A stretch of 64,000 nucleotides of DNA from Tolypeutes matacus (GCA_026826555.1 JAKSZT010053837.1:3944520-4008519), one strand, 5' to 3'; shown: positions 22,318 to 33,115, counted from the first letter of the stretch. Notes: generated from the letters alone by a model not told the origin. Translations and numbers: made by a program.

Positions 22318-22759
22318 TGTTTTAGTTTCCTGGATGCTAAAACAAATACCATAGAGTGAGTTGGTTTAACAACAGGAATTTATTGGCTCATTGTTTCAGA
22401 GACTAGAAAGCTTGCTTCTTCCCAGGGTTAGTATCTTTTGGCTAGCCAGCAATCTTTGGGGGTCCTCAGCTTTTCCATCACAGGGGCATGCACACTGGTG
22501 CCTTCTCTTTCTCTTCTGGGTTCTGTTGACTTTCAGCTCCTGGCTGCTCCCCCTGGCTTTTCTCTCCATTTGCCTTTCACTCTGCTTATAAAGGACTCCA
22601 GAAATCAAGATTAAAGCCCAACCTGGTTCAGGTGGGGCACACCAAGTGAAGTAACACTTGGTGTGAAGAAACCTCATTTACAATAGGTCCACACCCACCA
22701 GAATGTGGACAGGGACCAAGAACATTTCCAAATTGAGGTACACAATTCAGTCCACCACA
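22318..22759 (-). mobile_element. Solo LTR, ERVL/MaLR type
   Basis: On the minus strand it begins TGTGGTGGACTGAATTGTG and ends in CTAAAACA. The flanks ATTGCC and TTGTC give a 5-bp TSD with one mismatch, as in ERVL-class elements. It contains GGACCTATTGTAAATGAGG and a TTTATAAGC TATA-like element. The same family occurs at 32557 and 48894. Confidence 0.75.
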
Positions 22760-22922
22760 TTGTCTAATTTTCACTTTAGCTCTGCCATTAACTAGCTTTA
22801 TGCCCTTTGCAACATGTAAAATAGCAGTAGTTTATCCCCCATAGGGTTATTATGAAGATTCAATGAGACATTTCTCTTAAAGTGTCTAGCAAAGGATAAA
22901 AACTAAATAAATGTTAGCAAAT
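22760..22922 (+). repeat. MIR, right part
   Basis: TAGCTCTGCCATTAACTAGC, then ATGTAAAATAGCAG, then CATAGGGTTATTATGAAGAT, then CAATGAGACA, then ACTAAATAAATGTTAGC follows the MIR consensus order. Confidence 0.8.
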
Positions 22923-23551
22923 AAAATTACAATTAATTACTCTTTTCTTTCTTCCTACTAGCTCTTAAATGTTGGTATTTCCCAAGGTCTACCCTAAGTC
23001 ATCTACTTTTCACTGGGAAAACTTGCTTAAAATAAACAAGTAACTGATATATCTTCCTGAGGTAAGCCATCTAATTTTATCATTCCATATACCCTTAAAG
23101 GGTAATCTTGTTTTAAAATACCACTTATGCTAAATACTACCAAATTTTTATCTCTGGTTGAGATCTTTTTCACTTACTACAGTTTTCATGAAGGAAAGAA
23201 ATAGAGATCAGAGATGCATAAAGTGCTATAGGATATCCTCAATGTAATTAAATTCACACAAGTTAGGTTTTTTTTTTTAAAAAAAAAACCTTTGTAATTT
23301 AGTGGGGAGTGATATTGAACATCTGTAACCTACAGAGGTTTTCTTGTTATTTTGTAGCAAATTTTTAGAGGAGTAATTACCTTTAAGATAAATTCAAAAT
23401 TTTCCTTTTACAAAAAGACAAGTGTTTCAAATTTGCTGACCTTTCCATACTAAGTAGCTGTTAGCATCATACTTCTTGGTTACTTTTTTTATTTTTAAAG
23501 AAACATTTGTTGTTCTTTTAATTAAAAGTGATTTTTAACAGTATATAAGAA
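22923..23551. other. Unassigned sequence
   Basis: No gene was recognised. A T(12)A(10) inverted run bounded by GG/CC lies at about 23267-23291. Confidence 0.45.
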
Positions 23552-23565
23552 AGCAGCAACCTTTA

Positions 23566-23751
23566 TTTTATTTTATTTTTAAAGATTTTATTTATTTATT
23601 CATTTATCCCCCCCTTGCTGCTTGTGCTCGCTGGGTCAGCTAACCACGCTGTGCAGGCGGGCTTGCCCTCACCAGGAGGCCCCGGGAACCGAACCCGGGG
23701 CCTCCCATATGGTAAACGGGAGCCCCACTGATTGAGCCACAGCCGCTTCCC
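23566..23751 (-). mobile_element. Young DAS-type SINE, GAAGCGGCTG subtype
   Basis: The TSD is AGCAGCAACCTTTA (23552-23565) / AGTAGCAACCTTTA (23752-23765). The A and B boxes are intact-looking. Confidence 0.96.
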
Positions 23752-23815
23752 AGTAGCAACCTTTAAGAATAAATATTTTGTAGAAAGAGAGTTTTAAAAA
23801 TGAATGTATGTATAT

Positions 23816-24036
23816 GGGGAGCAGATGTGGCTGAAGAGGTTGAGCACCCACCTCTCACACGAGAGGTACTGGGTTTGGTTCCAGGTGCCTCCTGAAAAAT
23901 CAAAAACAGGCAACAAACAAAAAAAACAACTCAAGAAAGCTGGCTGAGCAACGGTTTCCACATAAGAGGGCCCAGGTTCAGTCCCCGGCCCCTGGTACCT
24001 CACACACAAAAAAAAAGAAAGGAAAAAAAAAAAAAA
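23816..24036 (+). mobile_element. DAS-type SINE with two heads
   Basis: The first head GATGTGGCTGAAGAGGTTGA at 23823 is followed by AAACAGGCAACAAAC. A second degraded head (GGCTGAGCAACGGTTTCC) and a poly(A) tail follow. The TSD involves GTATGTAT on both sides. Confidence 0.85.
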
Positions 24037-24045
24037 GTATGTATG

Positions 24046-24129
24046 GGGAGTGAGTGTAGTTCAGTGGTTTGAGCACCTGCTTCCATATACGAGGTCCCAG
24101 GTTTGCTCCCCAGTACCTCCTAAAAAAAA
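24046..24129 (+). mobile_element. DAS-type SINE monomer
   Basis: TGTAGTTCAGTGGTTTGAGC gives the A box and GGTTTGCTCCCC the degraded B box, followed by A(8) running into a CA/TA microsatellite. Confidence 0.85.
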
Positions 24130-24130
24130 T

Positions 24131-24167
<37 letters not shown>
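24130..24167. repeat. (CA)n(TA)n microsatellite at a SINE tail
   Basis: About ten CA then about nine TA dinucleotides directly after the SINE poly(A). Confidence 0.95.
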
Positions 24168-24847
24168 AATAAAATTCCATTCTTGGATGATTTTATTTTT
24201 GAAAACAATGCCTGTGATTTTTTAAGCACTCATATCTGTACAGCAAAAAAACTTCAATTACATAAAAAAATTATATCAATATATAATTGTCTAGCCTAAT
24301 TAAAAACCTTTCAAATAAGAAATTTCAATGGATTTTAAATACACTTGTTAAAAATATAAAAATGTAATAATTTCTAATCAATTCATATTTACCACTGATT
24401 GATTACCTAGGAGAGATGGAAATATGTTAGCCAAATTTGACATATGCTACTGAAAATAAGTATTACTTTCCAAGGAAATACAGGCAATAATGTACTTCTT
24501 TTAAATGGATGAGAATATCTTTTAAATATCTCCTCTTCAAATAAAAGGAACCAAATAACATGAACTTCAAATTGCAGAGTGACAATGTGTTAAAACCAAG
24601 CATATTGAATCACATTATGTGATTTATATTCTATGTAATACTATTTTAAATGCTTTTAAACTGTTACTAAATACAATTTTAGAAATTATTTAAAATTATT
24701 GTATGCCATTTTTATCTCTCTTGAAAATTAATAGTTTTTCAGTAAGCTGCAGGAATTAGCCACTCTAACTTAATAGCTTTGTTTTGCCAAGAAGATTAAG
24801 ATCATTCATTACCAAATCTATTCTCTTCTCTATTTTAGAAGAATTTC
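24168..24847. other. Unassigned AT-rich sequence
   Basis: No gene or repeat was recognised. Confidence 0.5.
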
Positions 24848-25072
24848 TTCCCTCCCTCCCTCCCTCCCTCTCTCTCTCTCTCTCTCTCTTTCTTCTTCTT
24901 TTTTCTTTTAGGAGGTACTGGGAATTGAACCTGGGACCTGATACATGGGAAGCAGGCACTCAGCCACTGAGCTACATCTGCTCCCCCTCTTTCTTTCTTC
25001 TTTCTCCTTTCTTCCCTTCCCTTCCTTTCTCCCTCCCTCCTTCCCTCCCTCCCTTCCTTCCTTTCTCCCTAT
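24848..25072 (-). mobile_element. DAS-type SINE between two pyrimidine microsatellites
   Basis: A short SINE (minus strand, 24911-24986: GATGTAGCTCAGTGGCTGAG, B box GGTTCAATTCCC) is flanked on the tail side by (CCTC)n(CT)n (24848-24910) and on the head side by (CTTT)/(CCTT)n (24987-25072). Confidence 0.9.
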
Positions 25073-25770
25073 ACACTTAATTATAGTGAAAGGATCATTT
25101 GCTGTTAAAAAGGTAGACTCTGGTTGCAAAGAACAGAGAGTATCCCTAGTTCCATCAAGAAAAAGTGATTTCTTTTGAGAAACCCATGCTTGAAAACAAA
25201 GCTGGAAATCTAACAGAAACTGAGGTTGCTCTAATGAGCAGTTACCTTCTATTGATTGCTCATGGGTCAAATCATCACTTTCATTGTGTCTCTGTTTATC
25301 CTCATGCATTTGCTCTATTGGAGTCTCACTTTTAATTGGTATATTCTTTCATTTTACTTTGTATATCTCTTATCTATCTCATATTGCTCTTTCATAAGTG
25401 GCATATGGCTCCTAGTGACTTTATGGTACCCTTCCAACTTTAACACCCACTGTTGAATTACTTCACTCTTTAGGTATTTCTTAGTCTTAAATTGGAACAA
25501 CAGATAAGCTTTACTTAGCTCATCTATTTGTTCTAGATCTCCTAACAAATCCCTGGTCATCCAAATGGATTAAATGCCCACTTTTTGTGCAAAGAGCTAT
25601 ATGTGTGAGTGGAGGCCTGGAATGTGTACATGGTCCCTGTAGAGCAGTCTGTTCAGCAGGAATAGGAATAGAATAGTGTATTAATCTTTTGAATATAAGT
25701 AGCAGGAATTCATTTGAAACTTGCTGAACTAAAGAAGCAAAAAAAAAAAAAAAAAGGCAATTTATTGGCT
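25073..25770. other. Unassigned sequence
   Basis: Short frames on both strands overlap here without supporting features. A poly(A) run of about 18 lies at 25739. Confidence 0.45.
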
Positions 25771-25772
25771 CA

Positions 25773-25850
25773 ATCATTCATGCATTCATCAAACATTTAT
25801 TGAGTATCTAGAGTATCTACTATGCTTCAGACACTCTTCTCACATATCAA
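25773..25850 (-). repeat. L2/MIR-type 3' end
   Basis: ATTCATGCATTCATCAAACA, then TTTATTGAGTATCTA, then CTACTATGCTTCAGACAC is the antisense of the conserved L2/MIR 3' terminus. Confidence 0.65.
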
Positions 25851-26385
25851 AAAATCCAGAGATGGATAAGACTTCATTTGAATCCAGTTGCTCAAATAAT
25901 GACTTTAGTTAGATTCCTATCACTTCCATCTTCCAGTTTTTCCTTATGGTGGTTTTATTCCCAGGCAGATAAAGATGGCCAGGAACAATTTTGAGTTTAC
26001 ATTCCATCAGTTTACTTCACCCAGTGGAAAGCAAACTGGTTCTCTAGTAGATTCAGGAAAAGTCTCAGGGTTGAGATTAATTGTATGTCCACAGTTGAAC
26101 CATTCACCATGACTGTGGCTAGATCTAGGCCTGACTTATACATCAAAGCCTAAAGTAGTCTAAGAATGAGGAAGGGATGGTTCTCCAAAAGGAAACTGAG
26201 TGGTGGTTTGGACTATGTCTAACTTATTTAGTCTGGAATTCATTTATCAGAGTTTTTCTTCCTATTAGGTTCTGTATTAGAGTTGGCCCAAAATGGATCT
26301 TGGGAAGGCAGAAGTGAAGCAGTGGCCATTACTCTCTGAATATTTTCCTAGTCAAATGTGGTGAAAACAGACACAGAGAAACTTG
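25851..26385. other. Unassigned sequence
   Basis: No gene or repeat was recognised. Confidence 0.45.
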
Positions 26386-26990
26386 GCAAATTCCAGGTTG
26401 TCCTCACTCTCCTTTACTTCATTTCCAGTTATCTTCCTATCTGCCACACCTGTTGATCAACAACAGTCCCAGACCTACCACAGGTACTTGGCTGTGAACA
26501 CACAGAGGCAGTACTCTACAGGAGCAACAGCTTTCCTTTTGCAGTCCCACTTAAGCAACTATATGTGCTTGACTTTTTTTTTTTTTTTTTTTTTTTTAAA
26601 GTTCCATTTTTTTTTTTTTTTTAAGATTTTATTTATTTATTCATTTATCCCCCCCCTTGCTGCTTGTGCTCGCTGGGTCAGCTAACCACGCCGTGCGGGC
26701 GGGCTTGCCTTCACCAGGAGGCTCCGGGAACCGAACCCGGGGCCTCCCATATGGTAAACGGGAGCCCTACTGATTGAGCCACAGCCGCTTCCCTGTGCTT
26801 GACTTTTAAGATTAACTAGTTGGTGATGTCTTCTCTGTTCCTCTGACTACTCCTTTCAAATCTTTACTTCTTCAGTTCCTACTAAAGTTGTAGAAAGTTT
26901 AAATCCTATAATATATCTCTTATCTCATAAGATTTATTAGATCTGATTCTTAGCTGATCCTGTTATTAGTAACAGAAATGGATTCAGGGA
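26386..26990. repeat. Repeat B, copy 1 (unassigned family), split by a SINE
   Basis: It parallels 45113-45475 in order: TTCCAGGTTGTCCTCACTCT / TTCCAGGTTGTCCTTGCTCT, then GACTACTCCTTTCA / AACTACTCCTCATG, then TCTCTTATCTCATAAGA / TCCCTTATCCTATAACA, then a TAGCTGATC-like end. LTR origin is possible, but the family was not recognised. Confidence 0.45.
26578..26793 (-). mobile_element. Young DAS-type SINE, GAAGCGGCTG subtype
   Basis: The TSD TGTGCTTGACTTTT is perfect (26564-26577, 26794-26807). The poly(A) tail is interrupted by GGAACTTT-like sequence at about 26601. Confidence 0.96.
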
Positions 26991-27504
26991 AACAGAACCG
27001 TGATGATTGGATTTTAGAATTGGTTCTCTGATGTGCCTAAATTTAAACACTTAAATGACATTGTTGCCACTACTAAAGTGATAGGCCATGATATGAAGTG
27101 ACAAAAAAGTTAAATTATAACCAATAGTCACCAGCAATCAAGTGCCACCGTTCATTTTAGGGAAAAGAAAAATAATGGAGTTTGCTTCTTGGTGCACTGT
27201 AGAACTCAGAGAAAGACAATAATGAGCTCAGAACTTTAAATTCCCAGTCCTAGATCCAGGTAAGTAACCAGATGGACTCTATGACTGCCCTAAGAGAAAC
27301 CTTTATCTGCTTTAGCTGCAGAGTGTCAGAATTTTTATACCAAGCCTAAAATCTAATCATGTGGATGGCTAAGTTACAACAAAATTTGAATATATAGTAT
27401 CACAAGCCATCAAATTTAGAGACTTGATTGGGAAGGAGTGACAGAAGTGGGGTAGGAACATAAGGAAGATTCCAATGAGGCTAAGAACCTTGAGCCTCCA
27501 AATT
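26991..27504. other. Unassigned sequence
   Basis: No gene or repeat was recognised. Confidence 0.45.
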
Positions 27505-27520
27505 TTGCCAAGCATCTTTT

Positions 27521-27934
27521 TTTTTTTTTTTTTTAAGATTTATTTATTTACTTTATCCATTTTAACCCTCCCTCCCCTGTTTGCTGTTTTGTGTCCATTC
27601 GCTGGGCAATTCTCTGTGTCTGTTTCCTACCCTCTTTTCTCATCCTTCTCCTCCTGTCTTCACCAGGATTTGATCCTGGGGAACTCCGATGTGGGAGAGA
27701 GGCATTCTGCCACCTGCGCCATCTCAGTTCCTGGTTTTTCGGTGTGTCTCGTCTTGGCTATCCCTTGTGTCTCTCTCCTGTTACGTCACCATCTTGCTGC
27801 GGTGCTCGGCAGGGCCTGGTGGCCTGCGCGCCTTCTATATTTTTCTTTATTTTACCAGGAGGTCCCAGGAATTGAACCCAGGTCCCTCCATATGGGAGAC
27901 GGATGCCCAACCATTTGAGCCACATTCGCCCCCC
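27521..27934 (-). mobile_element. Composite DAS SINE, minimal minisatellite
   Basis: Minus strand: a first tRNA-like head (GGCTCAAATGGTTGGGC, B box GGTTCAATTCC), then a GGCCTGC/GGCCCTGCC linker with about one minisatellite unit near 27800-27835. A second tRNA-like unit (GCTGAGATGGCGCAGG region) and an A-rich tail (AATAAATAAATC) follow. The TSD TTGCCAAGCATCTTTT is perfect (27505-27520, 27935-27950). It is 414 bp, with the same architecture as 37149 and 56615. Confidence 0.94.
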
Positions 27935-28085
27935 TTGCCAAGCATCTTTTATAGCAGAAATAGAAATAGTCTTTTGTGTTCTGTCTGTGTAAATTACTTT
28001 TCCCTTGTCTGAAAAACTAGTAATGATTTTTTCTGAGTTGGTTGCTTTGTAGGGTCCAGTGGTCTGGGGCATGTCAAGGTGTGAT

Positions 28086-28510
28086 GATAAATTCATCTAT
28101 CAACCTGGCTAAGTTATGATGTCCAGTTGTTTGCCAAGGAAGCACTGGCCTGATTGTTACTGTGAATGTATTTTGTAGATAGATTTGCATTTATAGCTAG
28201 TTGATTACATTTGTAGCTCATTGCGTTACAATCAACAATAGAGATTGGCCTCAACAATGAGGAGAGTCTCCTAATCCAGCCCCTAATCCAATCAGTCGGA
28301 GGTCTTAAAAGCCAGAACTGAGGATTTCAGAAGTCAGAAAGAAGAATTTCTGCCTCTACTTCAGCTAGCCCCCTTTGCCTGGGGAATTCAACTATACCTC
28401 TATCAGAATTTCCAGCTTGAGGCCTGCCCTACAGAATTTGAGTTTGCCAATCTCCATTGTCACAGTATCCAATTCCTGTAACAAAACTCTCTCTCCCTCT
28501 CCTTTCTCCC
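28086..28510 (+). mobile_element. LTR-like old interspersed repeat
   Basis: CATCTATCAACCTGGCTAAG, then GAAGCACTGGCCTGATTGTT, then ATCCAATCAGTCGGAGG, then CAGCTTGAGGCCTGCCCTAC, then CCTGTAACAA follow a repeat pattern common in mammals. It abuts a MaLR internal region but does not resemble that element's 3' LTR. Confidence 0.5.
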
Positions 28511-28514
28511 TGTA

Positions 28515-30014
28515 ACAAATATCTAAAAATGAGATAGTGGCTTTGGAACTGAGTAATGGGTAGAGGCTGGAAGATTTTTGAGGTACTTGACAGGAAAAGT
28601 CTAGATAATTCTGAAGAGACTGTTGGTAGAGCTATGGATATTAAAGGCCTTTCTTGTGAGGGCTCAAAAGTAAGAGAGCTGTGGAGAAAGTTTCTATTAT
28701 TTTAGAAATTACATAGTTCATCATGAACGTTAAAGGTCTTAGAAGGAAATGCTAAATGTGGTATTAGAAACTGGAAGTAAAATAACCCTTGATATAAAGT
28801 AGTAGAGATCTTGGCAAAACTGTGTTCTGATGTCAGAAGGCAGAACTTGTAAGCGATGAAACTGGATATTTAGCTGAGATTTCCAAGCTACTAGTGGAAG
28901 GTGTGGCCTTGTTTCTCCTTAATGCTTATTGTGAAATGACAGAGGAAAGGGATAAACTGAGAATGAACTCTTAAGTGCAAAGGAACCAGCAACTGATGAT
29001 TTGGAAAATTCTCAGTCTATCTGGAAAGTGTGTTCTGAGTCTAGGGCCAAAACTGGCCCTAACAGGGCCCATCCTGAGTTTCTGGCAGATGAATTCCTGG
29101 AGAATAGGATGCCATGTGAGGGTTTACCTGGACCATCTTTTGCTAAGGAGACTAGGCATATGACTCTTGGATCCAGTCAGCCATCACAGAGGAAACCAGG
29201 ATTTGTCCAGAAAGGCTCCATGGAAATTTGTTTTGCCTGATGGTTTGGACCCCATTGAGCTACATGCAAAACTGACAAGGTTTTGAGAATTTTGTATGAA
29301 CAGAAGCGTCACCAGCCTAGAATGAAAGGGTCAGAGACAGGATGATATGAAGAAAGAATGACATCAAGGCAGAATCTTGGAAGCAGGGGTCTGGACTGAC
29401 GAGATCTCCTTGGGCCAAGAGAGAGTGGCTTCCGCCCAGGTATTTAGAGGGGGCAGGCTTTCTACCCCACTGTATGAAGAGAGTTCAGCCACCACCCCAA
29501 TATTTGGAAAAGGTGGGGCTTACATCTCTTTCAGATATTGACTGCCACTCCAGTGCCTGGAGAGGGTGGATACTAAACCCCTGTGTATGGGGAGAGCATA
29601 ACCACTACCCAGGTACTTGCAAAGGGTGGGGCTGCTGCTCCAGCGGGCCTAGAAAACAAAGCATCCATCCACAGATGACTCTCAGACCTTGAAATCAAAT
29701 GGAATTATCCCTCCTGAGTTCTGGACTTACCTGAGACCCGTGACCCCAGTTTTACTTTTAATTTCTTACTTCTGGAATGGAATGACTATCTTAATCCTGT
29801 CTCACCATTATATCTTGAAAGCAGATAATTTGTTTTCTAGGTTTCACAGGTCCACAGATGGAGAGGAATTTTGCCCCAGGATAGACCACAACCATAACTG
29901 ATGTTGATGAGATTTTGTACTTAAGAGTTATTACTGAAATGACTTTTGGGATATTGGGATGGGATAAATGTATTTTGCATTAGGGAAGAACATGTATCAT
30001 TGTGGTCCAAAGGG
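28515..30014 (+). mobile_element. MaLR internal region
   Basis: It is non-coding but keeps the order of the MaLR internal sequence: AGTGGCTTTGGAACTGAGTA (about 28537) at the left, then CATTATATCTTGAAAGCAG (29807), then TTGATGAGATTTTGTACTT, then ATTACTGAAATGACTTTTGG and AGGGCAGACTG before the 3' LTR. MaLRs are non-autonomous ERVL relatives. The open frames inside are short. Confidence 0.6.
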
Positions 30015-30019
30015 CAGAC

Positions 30020-30475
30020 TGTGGTAGACTGAATTATGTACCCTCTCAAAAGAGGTATAATCCCTCTTCCTATGCATATGAATTGATCTGTAAATAGGAT
30101 CTTTTTAAGATATTATTTTTAGTTAAGATGTGGCCACCTGAATCAAGATTGGTCTTAATCCATATTACTGGAGGCCTTATAAAGATCTGGAAGCCAGAAG
30201 TCAGAGAAGATCACAGAAAGAAGCTGGAAGTCAGCAAAACTTGAAGAGCAGATACAAGGAGGGAGATATTGCCATATGATGAGAGGCAGAGATGCAAGCC
30301 AAGGAAGCTCAAGGATTGCAGCAAGGAAGCACCAGAATATTACAGAATTTGGGGGAAAGCATGGCCTTATTGATGTCTTCATTTTTTGATTTCTAGTTTT
30401 TGAAACCATTAGACAATAAATTTCTGTTGTTAAGCCAACCCATTGTATGGTATTTGTCATAGAAGTATGACAAAC
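30020..30475 (+). mobile_element. 3' LTR of the MaLR element
   Basis: It starts TGTGGTAGACTGAATTATG and ends GACAAACTAAGA. It contains GGAGGCCTTATAAAG (a TATA-like element at about 30170) and AATAAATTTCTGTTGTTAAG (poly(A) signal at about 30415). It follows the internal region with a 5-bp gap. Confidence 0.7.
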
Positions 30476-30589
30476 TAAGATATAACGTATCCCGTATCCC
30501 TCTTTCTAGGTAAAGGATAAGTTCCTTCATCTGAGTCCTCCTACCAGTAAGACAAAATGCCTACTGAGACTCTTTGGGTTTTAGAGACA
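30476..30589. other. Short unassigned spacer
   Basis: Sequence between the MaLR LTR and recognisable ERVL pol. Confidence 0.4.
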
Positions 30590-31905
30590 ACATATAAATG
30601 TAGAGACAACATTTGCATATATTACTCTGACACATTTATTAGGTAATTTGAAAGGCTGCTGCTTTGATGTGGATTCCAGAACAAGAAAATCAGCATCTAA
30701 TCCAGTCTACTGCAAAATCTGCTTTGCCATTTGGGCCATATAACAAAACAGGTATGATTGTGATTTTACTTTGTTAGGTAGAAAGAAGCTGCATGGAACT
30801 TTTTGAAGGCCTCTTCAGAATTTTAGAGCAAAGCTATGTCTGCAACATACAATGGTGAGACAGTCTTAAGAATTTTAGAGCAAAGCCTCTGCAGATAACT
30901 CCTGTCCCTTTGAGAAACAGCTTCTGTTCTGCTATTGGCCCTTCTAGAGACAGATAGCTTGACCACAGGCCAACAACTTTTCTTGTGAATTAAGCTGCCT
31001 ATCATGAACCTAGTGTTGTATGGCTCATTAAAGCATAAAACTAAGAATGCACAACAACAGTTATCAATTGGAAGTTCTATATTTGAGACTGGCCTTCATA
31101 AACTCCAATAGACAGAACTAAGTTGTACAAGTCTGGCTCCAACTTCTCCCTCTCTACATTGCCTCTTCTCTCTCTCAAGTTGTACCTATGAATGCATGGA
31201 GAGTTTCCCATTATCATTTGGCTAAGGAAAAGTAAATTAGCCTGGTTTAAAGATGGTTCTGCATTATATGCTAGCACATCCTGAAATTGGATGGCTATAA
31301 ACCAACAACTGTATTTTGAGGTGGCCCTAAAGAATGCTGGTAAAGGAAAATCCTCTCAATGGGCAGAACTTCAAATGGTACATTTGGTGGTCCACTGTGT
31401 CTGGATTAAAGACTTGGACAGAAGTGTGAATCTATATTAATTCATGGGCAGCTGCTAACATTTGGCTGGATGGTTAGAGACATAAAAAACACAGGATTGC
31501 AAGATTGTTTATAAGGCAGTCTGGAGTGGAGATATGTGGATGAGTTCTCCAAATGGGCACAGAGTGTTAAGACATTTGTGTCCTATGTAAATGATCACCA
31601 AAGAACAACTTAAGCAAAGGAGAATCTTTATATAATAAGGTGGACAAGTGACCCATTCTGTGGCTGTCAGGCTTCATCTTTCTCCAGGTATCCCTGTCAT
31701 TCCCAAAGGACATTTGCACAAAATGTTCACATAGACAGGAGTGAAGATTATGCATAGACTCAGCAATATGAATTTCCACTTATCAAAACCACTGCAGTGA
31801 AACCAAGCTACTGACAGCAGAAACAAATACTGAACTCCTGATTTAGCACTATTCCCTGGGAGGACCAGCCAACATTGGTAGCAGGTTGATTATACTAGAA
31901 CTTTA
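30590..31905 (+). pseudogene. Decayed ERVL pol (RNase H to integrase)
   Basis: Broken translations recall endogenous ERVL pol. Near 30905 the text corresponds to the 'PFEKQLL..YWALVE' part of RNase H. Near 31060 a 'VINWKFYI*DW' stretch matches the tether region, and near 31870 'QVDYTR' follows a Trp-rich integrase stretch. Stops and indels interrupt every frame. It is an old, dead fragment of an endogenous retrovirus-like element. No gag or env was recognised. Confidence 0.55.
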
Positions 31906-32092
31906 ATATTTCTTGTAAAGTTGCTCTATTGGCAATGAATTTCCTTAGTTTTGGCTTGTTGAGAAAGATTTTATTTCTCCTTCAATTTTGAAGGATACCT
32001 TTGCTGGGTATAGAATAATTTTGGGTTAATTATTTTTTTCCTTTCAGCACATTTCTTTCTTTTTTTTTTTTTTTAATTTATTTTTTTTAATT

Positions 32093-32262
32093 GTCGAGGG
32101 AAAGAATGAATGCAACCCTCCCCCCCACCAACACAAATTATGCAGCCAAGTTTCTCCCATGTGGGGAAATCACAGGGGTCAGCAGATCTCCAGTTCAATG
32201 GATCAGCCTTGTCCTGGGAAAACCACATTCATGATCATGGTATCTTCTCTGCCAGGTAAAAT
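32093..32262 (-). pseudogene. U1 snRNA retropseudogene
   Basis: Read on the minus strand from about 32262, it follows the U1 snRNA (5' splice-site recognition RNA of the major spliceosome) along its whole length of about 165 nt. It has TACCTGGCAG at the 5' end, GATACCATGATCATGAA (stem I), GTGGTTTTCCCAGGAC, GCTGACCCCTGTGATTTCC, the Sm-like site AATTTGTG (32132-32139) and a 3' stem in C-rich text. It ends in an A-rich tail (T-rich 32051-32090 on plus). The TSD CTTTCAGCA is at 32041-32049 and 32263-32271. Tail, TSD and base changes (the 5' end has TTTTACCTG) mark a retrocopy, not a gene. Confidence 0.9.
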
Positions 32263-32556
32263 CTTTCAGCATTTTAGAGATGTCACTCTATTGTCTTCTT
32301 GCATGTGTAGTTTTGCAAGTTTCTAATAAGATGTCTGTTGTAACTCTAATTCTTGTCCATCTGTGGGTAAGGTGCTTTATTCTTTGTCTGCCTTCAAGAT
32401 TTTCTATTTGTCTTTGGTTTGCGGCCAGTTGATTATGCTATGCCTAGGTTTCAGTGTTTTGGGATTCATCCTGCTTGATGTTCTCTGACATTCTTGGGTC
32501 TTTGAATATCTGTTAAGACTTTTGGACAAATTTCTTCAGATATTTCCTTTGCCCTT

Positions 32557-32985
32557 TGTTTTAGTTCTTAGGCCACTCAAGCAAATACCAATGAAATGGG
32601 TTGGGTTAAACAATGGGAATTCACTCATAGTTTGAATCCAAATCAATGTGTCACTGAGGCAATGCTTTCTTCCTAAAGAACAGCATTCCAGGACTGGATG
32701 CTGGCAATCCTTGACTTCTCTTTCACATGGCAAGGTACATGGAAGCATCTCCTGGACTCTCCCTTCTCTTCCAGGTTCCATTGAATTTCAGCTTCTTGCT
32801 CTCTGTGACTTTCTCTTGTTGTCTCAATTTCATTCCACTATAAAGACTCCAAAAATAGGAATAAGACCATACTAACTGTGTTGGGCCACACCATAACTGA
32901 TGTAAACTCATCAGAAGGTCCTACTTACAGGAATAGATTAAAGAACATGTTTTTCTGGCAGTATATACAATTTAAAACCACGACA
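32557..32985 (-). mobile_element. Solo LTR, ERVL/MaLR type
   Basis: Same family as 22318 and 48894. On the minus strand the text runs TGTCGTGGTTTTAAATTG...CTAAAACA. The flanks GCCCT (32551-32555) and GCCAT (32986-32990) give a 5-bp TSD with one mismatch. It sits in the older L1 ORF1. Confidence 0.75.
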
Positions 32986-33115
32986 GCCATGTTATCTGGG
33001 ACTCTAATTATGTGGAAGAGATATCATGTATCTCTCACATCTCTTGCATCTGGGTATTCTGCTTTCTTTTTTGTTCTTTTTTTCTCTTTGCATTTTAGTT
33101 TGGGCAATTTCTATT

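Noticed and set aside
23267..23291. T(12)A(10) palindrome as a rho-independent terminator-like signal
   Set aside because: A homopolymer inversion in eukaryotic DNA with no gene nearby. Chance or replication slippage is enough.
24848..25072. CRISPR-like array from regular short repeats
   Set aside because: These are simple pyrimidine microsatellites without unique spacers, and the genome is mammalian.
28975..29692. Frames of 60-80 codons in GC-richer text as exons
   Set aside because: They sit in a MaLR internal region. No splice-site pattern or conserved domain was seen.
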